Assembly: GCA_902762375.1 (NCBI GenBank)
Contig: CACWNY010000021.1
Coordinates: forward strand, 1-34,768
Length of the DNA stretch: 34,768 bases
DNA from: an uncultured Ruminococcus sp.
GTDB taxonomy: Bacteria > Bacillota > Clostridia > Oscillospirales > Acutalibacteraceae
Direction of reading: 5' to 3'
The notes beneath the pieces were generated by a model, which was given only the letters and a program-made list of their open reading frames with translations, searched no databases and was not told the DNA's origin. Shown piece after piece: positions 16,812 through 24,786 of this stretch (within the stretch, counting starts at the first letter, position 1; the number at the start of each line of letters is the position of its first letter). Both the position numbers and the translations under genes were made by a program.

Positions 16812-18083
16812 ATGAAATATCCAGAAATCAAAATCATGAAACAAATCAATACACAACCTTACCGTTGGTGCAAGGAAGCTGTATTATTACAAATCACAAA
16901 CGGAAAATCCGCTCTGACCCGTATTTCAACAAAAGCTGATGAAAATTATTGCTATCATTCACAGCTTTTACTTAACGGTAAGCCACTTATTCAAGGCAAC
17001 TATCCTTTATGCCCTACCTGTTGCGGTCTTTTGGCAAGAGGTTACGGTATCGAAAAAACAGATACTCCCGAACTGAAAACTATCAGAGATAACATCAATG
17101 CCGAATATCAGAATATTTTTACCGCAGTCAAAAATTTACAACCGCTTTTAGGCTTATTTGACAGCGGTTATTATGTAATTGCTGATACAGAACTTTATCC
17201 CACAACAGGTGATGAATATTTCTTTGCCAATGTTCCCGATGAACTGACCTGTATTTCTGCCTCTTGCGAAGATTTCTGGATAAGCGATGTATGTGATGTA
17301 ACCTCTGGATTTCCGTCATATATTTACCCCACACAATCCAATGAATGTCTGAATATACCACACGCCCGAACTTATCTTGAAAAAGTCATACAAGACAATT
17401 CACCAAGAGCCATTGCCTATTATGACAGTGGTTTCCTTTGTGCTTTGCTTGACGGTCATCATAAAGCCTATGCCTGTGCTTTGCAAGGTATACCGCTGAA
17501 AAGTCTGGTGATTATTCCTGTAACCGCATGTTGTCATACATCACAATCCGAAACTCCTTATACTATCTGCTTTTCGGATATTACATTGCCTGTCAGTGAT
17601 TTTCCATTGTTACAACAAGGTAACACCATTCTTTCTGAAAATGAAACAACCATTAAGACACTTTATCCCCCATCAGGATATGTTGTTTCCAACATCACCA
17701 TAGAAAAATATCATAATATGCCTATTTCAGAAATAGCAATGCAGTTATATTATTATCCCACTGTAAAAGTGCTTGCTTCGTTTTATGCCGTTAGTCCTGA
17801 AAAATTGGATATCACTGACGAAAATATAACCAAGTTGATGACAAGCACAAATCCTTATCATTATCACGAGTTGTGCTGTGCAATGGATTTTTACGAAAGA
17901 ACAGATTTTCCAAAAGCCTTGACTATCGCCCGAAATCTGATTAACTTTTATCCTACCAAAAAACTATTTTCCTTTTTACTTCGACATAAAATACCCGAAA
18001 CAGAACAGATGATTATTGATTATCTCATTGAACATGACCCTACAGACGAATTTTGGACACTTGCTAACTCTTATTGGCTTTAA
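16812..18083 (+). CDS. Unknown 423-residue protein with a DGHHK motif
   Basis: I do not recognise this protein. It has no signal peptide or membrane segment and is rich in tyrosine, cysteine and histidine. A CPTCC motif (67-71) could bind metal. The most telling piece is YYDSGFLCALLDGHHKAYACALQG (about 203-226): DGHHK/DGHHR followed by A-Y-A and a short helix is reminiscent of the ParB/sulfiredoxin-like fold, where this motif binds phosphates. The last 130 residues look helical. The start is ATG at 16812 with GAGG seven bases upstream, overlapping the stop of the fic remnant. I see no promoter between R11 and this gene, so it may now rely on read-through. Function is unknown; a role linked to the former fic neighbour is speculation. 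Confidence 0.75.
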   Translation: MKYPEIKIMKQINTQPYRWCKEAVLLQITNGKSALTRISTKADENYCYHSQLLLNGKPLIQGNYPLCPTCCGLLARGYGIEKTDTPELKTIRDNINAEYQNIFTAVKNLQPLLGLFDSGYYVIADTELYPTTGDEYFFANVPDELTCISASCEDFWISDVCDVTSGFPSYIYPTQSNECLNIPHARTYLEKVIQDNSPRAIAYYDSGFLCALLDGHHKAYACALQGIPLKSLVIIPVTACCHTSQSETPYTICFSDITLPVSDFPLLQQGNTILSENETTIKTLYPPSGYVVSNITIEKYHNMPISEIAMQLYYYPTVKVLASFYAVSPEKLDITDENITKLMTSTNPYHYHELCCAMDFYERTDFPKALTIARNLINFYPTKKLFSFLLRHKIPETEQMIIDYLIEHDPTDEFWTLANSYWL

Positions 18084-18144
18084 TAGTTTTGTTTTTTTGT
18101 AAAATAACATCAATCAAAAAGTGGTTGAAAATCAGGTAATAATT

Positions 18145-18280
18145 GTCAAAATTTGCTTACGCAAATTTTGTTTGGATTTTGTGGAGTTTAAGGGCTTTGC
18201 CCTTAAAAATCCCACAAGGGGCTTTGCCCCTTGACCCCACCACTTTTGAAAAAGTGGACAAAACTTTTAATTGTGTCTTT
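18145..18280 (+). repeat. Interspersed hairpin repeat, copy R12 (orientation A, with module 4)
   Basis: Module 4 at about 18148-18171, followed by TTTGGATTTTG, then modules 1-3 with AAGGGCTTTGCCCTT, AAGGGGCTTTGCCCCTT and CCACTTTTGAAAAAGTGG. It fills the gap between two convergent genes. For the gene ending at 18083 module 4 plus the T-rich stretch is the only terminator-like structure downstream. Confidence 0.85.
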
Positions 18281-18296
18281 TTTATGGGCATATAAC

Positions 18297-20345
18297 TTAT
18301 TTTTTAGATGAGATTTTTCTCTTTGCATAAACCACTGTCGTACCGAGTGCCAGTGCGATTACCATACCAACCACCCACATCAAAGTAACATCGTCAGTAG
18401 AATTTTCAGAAACAGCTTCCATAAAGGTATAACCTGTCTTAGGAGCAGTTTTGGCTGATACTTCTACCACATTACCCGCTGTCACATAAGCAGAACTGTC
18501 AGCATTCTGTGCGGTAGTGTTGGACTGTGTGGTTGTTGCCTGAGAATCAACTCTTGCCTCTGCCATTTCAAGAGATTTTACAAGACCATCAGAAAGTTCA
18601 CCGTTTACTTCTGTATCCAGATTAGCCTGTGCTGTCTTGACTGCGTTTGCGGTAGCTGTATCGTAAACACCGTCTTCTTTCGTACTGCTTTCCAGATAAC
18701 CAAGTTTCTTCAAAGTACGCTGTACATTTGCAATTTTTTCTTTGGAATATCCGCTACTCTTATCTTTAGCAATAGCACTGTCTGACATAAGTACATCGTA
18801 CTGTTCCTGTGTAAGATAATCTTCTTCCCTGATATCTGATTTCTTGAAATATTCGTGTAAAGCCTCGAGTGTGTCGTCATCAAATACGCCTGTAACTTCG
18901 GATTTGTAATAACCAAGTTCTGCCAGTCTTTTCTGCATATCAGCAACATCGTTATTGCCGTCAACATCATACTCATTATAGGTGATTACGCCATCGTAAA
19001 GAGGATTTTCAGGTAATGTAGGAGCTTCTGTAGGGGTTTCTGTAGGGGTTTCTGTAGGTGCCTCTGTGGGAACTTCTGTAGGTTTCTGTGTCGGTTTTTC
19101 GGTAGGCTTTTCAGTAGGTGCTTCGGTTACTTTTTCAGTAGCAACTTCTGTTGTTTCTTCGGTAGCCTCTTCAAAATCAGCGTCTTCATCGTCCAGTAAT
19201 ACTACTTCCATCTGAGGAACTTCTACTGTTTTATAGATTTCTGTTGCGTATTCTGTATTTTCATCAATGCCGTCATAAATACCTTCTGTTACTCTGACAG
19301 GACTTTCTGTGACTTCTTCGGTAGGTTCTTCGGTAGGTTCTTCAGTCGGTGCTTCTGTGGGAACTTCGGTAGGTTCTTCAGTTGGTGCTTCAGTAGGTTC
19401 TTCGACAGGTTCTTCTATTGATGTATCTGCTCCCGCTTTACTGGGAGCGTTGTCACTCTTGATTGTTCTCATAAATTCAGGGCCAACTACACCATCTACT
19501 TCGATATCAGCGTCTGCCTGAAATTCTTTAACACAAGCTGTGGTATATGTGCCATAATAACCTGTTACATCATCATCAAAATAACCATGTTCTTTGAGTA
19601 ACTGCTGAACTTCTCTTACTCTCTCTCCTTGTGAACCTATCTTAAGATAAGTGGCCGGATTATCTGTGATTTCGGCTGTACCTGACAATTTGGAATTGGT
19701 TGAGGTACTGACCTCATCATAAGCACTTTCAGGAGGATTTTTATCGGCTACACCAAGTGAATTGAAGTAGTAAGTCACACCATCGATAGTTCTTGAAGTA
19801 TTGTCGATATATTCACCATCTTCATAATAGTAGGACTGACCATCAAATTCAACCCAACCATTTTCAGGATAGCTTACACCTACCAGTTTATACCATTCAA
19901 CCCATGTCTGTGCATTAAGTGAACCGTAAACAATACCCCAGTTTGTACCTCTTGCATCAATAGCCTGTCCACTACCAACATAGATACCAACATGACCAGG
20001 TTTATGAAGTCCAAGACCGTGAATATTAGGAACTCCCTCATAAACATATCCCCAGTCCAGTCCTGCGTCCTGTGAACTTGTTATCATATCTGTACGGACA
20101 CCGCCTATATCACTGTTGTAGGCTTTGATAAGTCCTGTACAGTCAACCGCACCATAAGATGCTCCACCCCATACATAAGGCCAGCCTTCTTCATAAGCGT
20201 TGAGTGCATAGTTACATAATCCGATTGCTGAATTGGATTGTGCCGACATCGAAACTGTTCCTACAGTAATGACGGAACATACCATGACAATCGATAGCAA
20301 TACTGATAATACGACCTTACTTTTTGACTTTCTGTTTTTGTGCAT
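18297..20345 (-). CDS. Secreted NlpC/P60 endopeptidase-like protein with peptidoglycan-binding repeats and C-terminal anchor
   Basis: A 682-residue protein. A signal peptide (about 1-35, cleavage near MSAQS) is followed by an NlpC/P60-like domain with cysteine 69 in AVDCTGLI and histidine 118 in PGHVGIYVG; the third catalytic position is not obvious. A choline-binding-like repeat lies at about 163-200. Three PG_binding_1-like modules lie near 232-296, 460-500 and 530-580, separated by two long PTEEPTEAPT-type linkers. The end has APKTGYTF (634-641), a membrane segment (about 655-675) and a basic tail, like a sortase anchor with PKTG in place of LPxTG. Such enzymes usually cleave D-glutamyl-diaminopimelate bonds in peptidoglycan. 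The start ATG at 20345 has AGGAGG ten bases upstream and its own promoter. Confidence 0.85.
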   Translation of the reverse strand: MHKNRKSKSKVVLSVLLSIVMVCSVITVGTVSMSAQSNSAIGLCNYALNAYEEGWPYVWGGASYGAVDCTGLIKAYNSDIGGVRTDMITSSQDAGLDWGYVYEGVPNIHGLGLHKPGHVGIYVGSGQAIDARGTNWGIVYGSLNAQTWVEWYKLVGVSYPENGWVEFDGQSYYYEDGEYIDNTSRTIDGVTYYFNSLGVADKNPPESAYDEVSTSTNSKLSGTAEITDNPATYLKIGSQGERVREVQQLLKEHGYFDDDVTGYYGTYTTACVKEFQADADIEVDGVVGPEFMRTIKSDNAPSKAGADTSIEEPVEEPTEAPTEEPTEVPTEAPTEEPTEEPTEEVTESPVRVTEGIYDGIDENTEYATEIYKTVEVPQMEVVLLDDEDADFEEATEETTEVATEKVTEAPTEKPTEKPTQKPTEVPTEAPTETPTETPTEAPTLPENPLYDGVITYNEYDVDGNNDVADMQKRLAELGYYKSEVTGVFDDDTLEALHEYFKKSDIREEDYLTQEQYDVLMSDSAIAKDKSSGYSKEKIANVQRTLKKLGYLESSTKEDGVYDTATANAVKTAQANLDTEVNGELSDGLVKSLEMAEARVDSQATTTQSNTTAQNADSSAYVTAGNVVEVSAKTAPKTGYTFMEAVSENSTDDVTLMWVVGMVIALALGTTVVYAKRKISSKK

Positions 20346-20497
20346 TGGACAAAAACCTCCTTATTGATTTACACAATATCCACATCTCTGAAATATCCTC
20401 TGTATCAGCTTTCAACTCACTGACATACTTTTCAGATTTGTCGGATATGTAACAGATATCTTCCAAAAAAATTACAACTTAGTAACTATTTGCATAC

Positions 20498-20526
20498 AGT
20501 GTATCATATCTTTAACCAAAATGCAA
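20498..20526 (-). promoter_or_regulatory. Predicted promoter of the NlpC/P60 gene
   Basis: Minus strand TTGCAT (20521-20526), 17 bases, TACACT (20498-20503) with an extended TGA before the -10. Each box matches consensus at four of six positions. The leader would be about 145 bases long. Confidence 0.45.
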
Positions 20527-20880
20527 GTTTTTTTTGAAAATATCTCATTTTTTACAAAAAATAGTATGTGCATTTACCTGAATTAATATACTTTAACTTA
20601 AAATTTTTTGAATTTTCTTAAAATAATTTTTTTATTATTATATTTAATTTTAATATTATATACCATATTATAAAACATTAAATCATTCTATATTATCTTT
20701 ATTTATTAGAATAAAAAATATATTGTCATTATAAACTGAAAACAAATTCTAAATAAACTATAAATGAAAAAACACATTTTTTCTCTCTATCAAATATTAC
20801 ATTAATGTAATATTATTGCCATAATCTCTTTTTTCAAATGTTATATCTTTTTCATTTTCACCATCGCTGTAACACTCAAT
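20527..20880. other. Very AT-rich intergenic stretch with a 22-base palindrome
   Basis: No ORF with a ribosome binding site, no interspersed repeat and no RNA gene that I can recognise. The stretch is mostly A and T, far more than the rest of the window. A perfect 22-base palindrome, AATATTACATT and its complement, lies at 20793-20814 and could be an operator. Confidence 0.55.
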
Positions 20881-20886
20881 AACAAA

Positions 20887-20918
20887 AGGCAACCGCTTTC
20901 TGTTAAAAACGATTGCCT
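20887..20918 (-). terminator. Intrinsic terminator after the three-paralogue cluster
   Basis: Minus strand AGGCAATCG pairs with CGGTTGCCT (one G-U pair) around a 14-base loop, followed by TTTGTTATTG. It lies 18 bases past the stop codon of the last paralogue. Confidence 0.75.
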
Positions 20919-20935
20919 GAAATCTTTATGCTATC

Positions 20936-22849
20936 TTAATTTTTTGTGCATATGCGGTATAATTTTATTCCTTCATCTTCTATCTGTTCCAGCATGATAT
21001 TATTTCTTCCATTGGAATAATGGTCATTGTAATATTTTTCCACCATTGGAATTTGTCTATCCGAAACATAAAACGCATGAGGATTATCAATCATATCGGC
21101 ATATAAATGCTCCATATCATACTCTTGCTGTATCTTTTTGAACAATTCTGAACCTGTCGGCCAACTTGTATGAATTGTATTACTCGCCATTTCAGGTCTC
21201 AACATCGGATTGTTTGAATTTTTCATTGCACTATTTTGAAACGAATCCAAAAAATAAAAATTTTCTTTATGATTTTCTATATAAGTAAAAACAGCATAAT
21301 TATTTTTGGGAGCATTAGGAAAAGGAAATATTTTGATACCTGCGATAACTACCACCAAATAAAAAATAATACCTGCTATCGATATTCCCTTTTTCAGATT
21401 TGGACGAATTTTGACAATATCAACCTGAACATTCTTTCTATCAAAATTATATATAGTAATGCACATTGCCGGAAAAATAACAGTATATGCCGAACGAAAA
21501 TTAATACGGGTAAACTCAAGATACATAACCAAAGCAAACAACACTCCACTGATAAAACATTGAATGATGAAATGATATCTGTTACCGATAAATGATAGGA
21601 AAATCATTAATATTCCCGGAAATATTACCAAATAAATCAATGAAAGTGCAGTATAAACAGAATGGTAAATACGGGCGTAATCATAACATAAATAATATAA
21701 ATACAAAAAGGCCAACCAACCAACTATAAATAAAAAGGGAAATATTCTTTTCCATTTGTTTCTGAAGACAATGAGGAATATCAGAAAAATCAAACAACAG
21801 ATAACTGATACAATCATGACTATATTACAACCTGACCCAAATTTATTGGCAACAATATTATGAATGTCAGTAATTGAGCGATTAAGATGATTTATCAATC
21901 CTGTATCTTTTTTAGAATACTCGGCAATCGCTGTTAATTTTTCCAATGTAAAAAAATCTTTATCGGATACTGTCCATGTCCACAGTGCCAATACATCATT
22001 TTCTGAAAAAATACCGATACTGTTATAAAACTTCTCATTTCCTTGATAAGGACTGGGGAGCATATCTATACAATTTGAACGGGCAATCTGATATTTTTCA
22101 TGATAGAGATAATCCATATCACCACTCATTTTGATATATCCTGACAACTTTTCCAAAGCAAAAGCCACAACAAAAAGCAATAGGACAAACATCATTTTTT
22201 TTGCTAAAACAAAATAGTTTATCTTGGTGTTTTTTTTCCACGACCGTAACCATTTTACGAACAACAATGCAAATATAAAAACAAAAAATACACCTGACAC
22301 TGACAGAAAAGAATAAAAACGGTAAAAAGACGATAAAATCACCAATACTGCCCCAAGCACCGATTTCACATTTATCCATCGTTGATTGTCTTTATCATTG
22401 GAAAACAAAACCAATACTATCAACAAATAACCTGCACTTGCCATTATGACAGGTGTTCTTGTAAACTGCAGAGAAACAAAACTATAGTATCCGAAAGCCA
22501 CATGAAGCAACAACGAAAATAATATTCCCAGTTTAATGCCGAATTTCGACAAAAAAACATAAATAATTATCACAGCAGATAAAAAACTAAACAGAAATTG
22601 CGATACCATCCACATATTCACTGCTGTAAAAATTTTCTGTAATGGAACAAGAACAACTGTAATAAAGTAACTGATAAATAAACATTTATCATAACCATTG
22701 ACAATAAACAGTGATATAAAAAAGTCATCATTTGATTCATAGATAAACCTAAATCCATGTATAGCAAATATCATCATAAAAACGACTAAATTCAGTCCGA
22801 AAGAAATCAATAAATAATTCGAACGGATTTTTGTTAATAAATTTTTCAT
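20936..22849 (-). CDS. Polytopic membrane protein, GT-C-like, paralogue 3 of 3
   Basis: A 637-residue protein with ten or more hydrophobic segments. After the first segment comes YESNDDFFISLFI (acidic pair 41-42), placed as in the first outer loop of GT-C glycosyltransferases; other marked blocks are QFTRTPV, SSFYRFYSFLSVSGVFF and YLYHEKYQIARSNCID. The C-terminal extracytoplasmic part has EHLYADMIDNPHAFYVSDR and VEKYYNDHYSNG. It shares all of these with the two upstream genes. Glycosyltransferase function is inferred from topology and the acidic pair; an O-antigen or teichoic-acid transfer role is a guess. The start ATG at 22849 has GGGAG upstream. It is the last gene of the cluster and carries the terminator. 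Codon use is strongly AT-biased. Confidence 0.72.
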   Translation of the reverse strand: MKNLLTKIRSNYLLISFGLNLVVFMMIFAIHGFRFIYESNDDFFISLFIVNGYDKCLFISYFITVVLVPLQKIFTAVNMWMVSQFLFSFLSAVIIIYVFLSKFGIKLGILFSLLLHVAFGYYSFVSLQFTRTPVIMASAGYLLIVLVLFSNDKDNQRWINVKSVLGAVLVILSSFYRFYSFLSVSGVFFVFIFALLFVKWLRSWKKNTKINYFVLAKKMMFVLLLFVVAFALEKLSGYIKMSGDMDYLYHEKYQIARSNCIDMLPSPYQGNEKFYNSIGIFSENDVLALWTWTVSDKDFFTLEKLTAIAEYSKKDTGLINHLNRSITDIHNIVANKFGSGCNIVMIVSVICCLIFLIFLIVFRNKWKRIFPFLFIVGWLAFLYLYYLCYDYARIYHSVYTALSLIYLVIFPGILMIFLSFIGNRYHFIIQCFISGVLFALVMYLEFTRINFRSAYTVIFPAMCITIYNFDRKNVQVDIVKIRPNLKKGISIAGIIFYLVVVIAGIKIFPFPNAPKNNYAVFTYIENHKENFYFLDSFQNSAMKNSNNPMLRPEMASNTIHTSWPTGSELFKKIQQEYDMEHLYADMIDNPHAFYVSDRQIPMVEKYYNDHYSNGRNNIMLEQIEDEGIKLYRICTKN

Positions 22850-22891
22850 TAATTCTTCTCCCAGAAATCACTTTTCGGATTATTTTTGCCG

Positions 22892-24769
22892 TTAATCTTT
22901 TCTGCGTATGCGGTAAACTTCCATAACATCGTTTGCTACTCGTTCTAAAACAATATTATTTTTACCATTAGAATAATGGTCATTGTAATATTTTTCCACC
23001 ATTGAAATTTTTCTATCTGAAACATAAAACGCATGAGGATTATCAATCATATCGGCATATAAATGTTCCAAATGATACTCTTTTTGTCTGTTATGGAAAA
23101 ATTCTGAACCTGTCGCCCAACTTGTATGAATACTATTACTTGACAGTTCCGCTTTCCAAATAGCGGCATCTAAATTTTTCATTGCATGTCTTTGTGCCTG
23201 GTCTAAAAAATAAAAATTTTCTTTATGATTTTCTATATAAATAAAAGCACTGTTGTCATTTTCTGGACTGTAAATAAATGGACATATTTTAAACACCATT
23301 ATAGTTATAGCCAGATAAATCATAATACTTGCAGTAAATATTCCTTTTTGCATATTTGGATGCATTTTTTGAACATAACTTCGAATATCATTCTTGTCAA
23401 AATTATAGATGATAATGCACATCGCCGGAAAAATTAAAGTATAAGTTGCTCTAAAATTAGTATAGGTAAACTCAAGGTATATAATCAAAGTAAACAGTAC
23501 TGCACTCATAAAACAATGAATGATAAAACTATATCGGTTACATAAAAATGAAAGAAATACCATCAAAATTCCTGGAAATACTGCCATATACATAAAAATA
23601 TACTGATAAAAAGCATAAAATAGATACAAAAATCCCACCCAAGTTACTGCAAATAAAAACGGAACAATCCGTTTCCATTTGTTTCTGAACACAATCAGTA
23701 ATATCAGAAAAATAATGAAACAAATTCCAACTATAATAATCGTTGTAGAAGCCGACCCAAGTCTTCTGGAAATAATATTAAAGATATAAGTTATAGATTT
23801 AGTAAAACGAGGTATAAATCCTGAATCTTTTTTTGAATATTCTGCAATAGCCTTCAGTTTTTCCAATGTAAAAAAGTCCTCATCTGATACTGTCCATTGA
23901 CACAATAATGTAATATCATTATCTGAAACAATGCCGATACTGTTATAAAATTCTTCATTTCCCTGATAAGGACTAGGACGAATATCTATACAAGCTGAAC
24001 GGGCAGCCTGATATTTTTCATGATAAAGATAATCTTTATCATTTGTCTTGATATATCCTGATAACTTTTCCAAAGCAAAAGCTACAATCAACATCAGCAA
24101 TATAAACAAAATTTTTTTCACAAAAACAAAATAGTCCATTTTCATATTTTCTTTCCGCAACCGTAACCATTTGGTAAATGCCGATGCAAATATAAATACA
24201 AAGAATACACCTGACACCGACAAAAAAGAATAAAAGCGATAAAAAGAGGAAAGAATAATCAATATCACTCCAATTACAGACTGCCAGTTTATCCATTTAT
24301 GATTTTTATCTTCTTTATCCAAAAACAAAAAAGATATTATCAACAAATACCCTGCACTTGCCATAGTAACAGGTGTTCTTGTAAACTCTAAAGAAATAAA
24401 ATTACAGTATCCAAAAATCACATGAAACAACACTGAAAATAAAATTCCCAATTTCATACCAAATTTCGATAAGAAAATATAAATAATTATCACAACAGAA
24501 AAAAAACTAAATAAAAGCTGTGATACTATCCACACATTAATTGTGGTAAAGATTTTCTGTAGCGGAACCAAAACAGCCGTAATAAAATAGCTAACAAATA
24601 AACATTTATCATAACCATTGACGATGAAATGTGATATAAAAAAGTCATCATTGGATTCGTAGATAATCCGAAATCCGTGTATAGCAAATATCATTGGAAA
24701 TGCTATTAAAGTCAATCCCAAAGAAATCAATAAATAATTTGAACGGATTTTTGTCAATAAATTCTTCAT
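22892..24769 (-). CDS. Polytopic membrane protein, GT-C-like, paralogue 2 of 3
   Basis: A 625-residue protein, closely related to its two neighbours from end to end. It has the same N-terminus (MKNLLTKIRSNYLLIS), the acidic loop YESNDDFFIS, LEFTRTPV, SSFYRFYSFLSVSG and YLYHEKYQAARSACID. The C-terminal block EHLYADMIDNPHAFYVSDR is identical to that of paralogue 3, and the DNA in this block is almost identical, so exchange between copies or recent duplication is likely. It lacks about a dozen residues of paralogue 3 in the middle hydrophobic region (after LFYAFYQYIFMY). The start ATG at 24769 has AAGGAG at good distance. The gap to the previous gene is 17 bases. Confidence 0.72.
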   Translation of the reverse strand: MKNLLTKIRSNYLLISLGLTLIAFPMIFAIHGFRIIYESNDDFFISHFIVNGYDKCLFVSYFITAVLVPLQKIFTTINVWIVSQLLFSFFSVVIIIYIFLSKFGMKLGILFSVLFHVIFGYCNFISLEFTRTPVTMASAGYLLIISFLFLDKEDKNHKWINWQSVIGVILIILSSFYRFYSFLSVSGVFFVFIFASAFTKWLRLRKENMKMDYFVFVKKILFILLMLIVAFALEKLSGYIKTNDKDYLYHEKYQAARSACIDIRPSPYQGNEEFYNSIGIVSDNDITLLCQWTVSDEDFFTLEKLKAIAEYSKKDSGFIPRFTKSITYIFNIISRRLGSASTTIIIVGICFIIFLILLIVFRNKWKRIVPFLFAVTWVGFLYLFYAFYQYIFMYMAVFPGILMVFLSFLCNRYSFIIHCFMSAVLFTLIIYLEFTYTNFRATYTLIFPAMCIIIYNFDKNDIRSYVQKMHPNMQKGIFTASIMIYLAITIMVFKICPFIYSPENDNSAFIYIENHKENFYFLDQAQRHAMKNLDAAIWKAELSSNSIHTSWATGSEFFHNRQKEYHLEHLYADMIDNPHAFYVSDRKISMVEKYYNDHYSNGKNNIVLERVANDVMEVYRIRRKD

Positions 24770-24786
24770 TCGTTTTCTCCTTAAAA

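Noticed and set aside
19309..19521. Plus-strand frame coding for GSSVGASVG repeats
   Set aside because: It is the antisense reading of the TEEPTEAPT linker of the NlpC/P60 protein.
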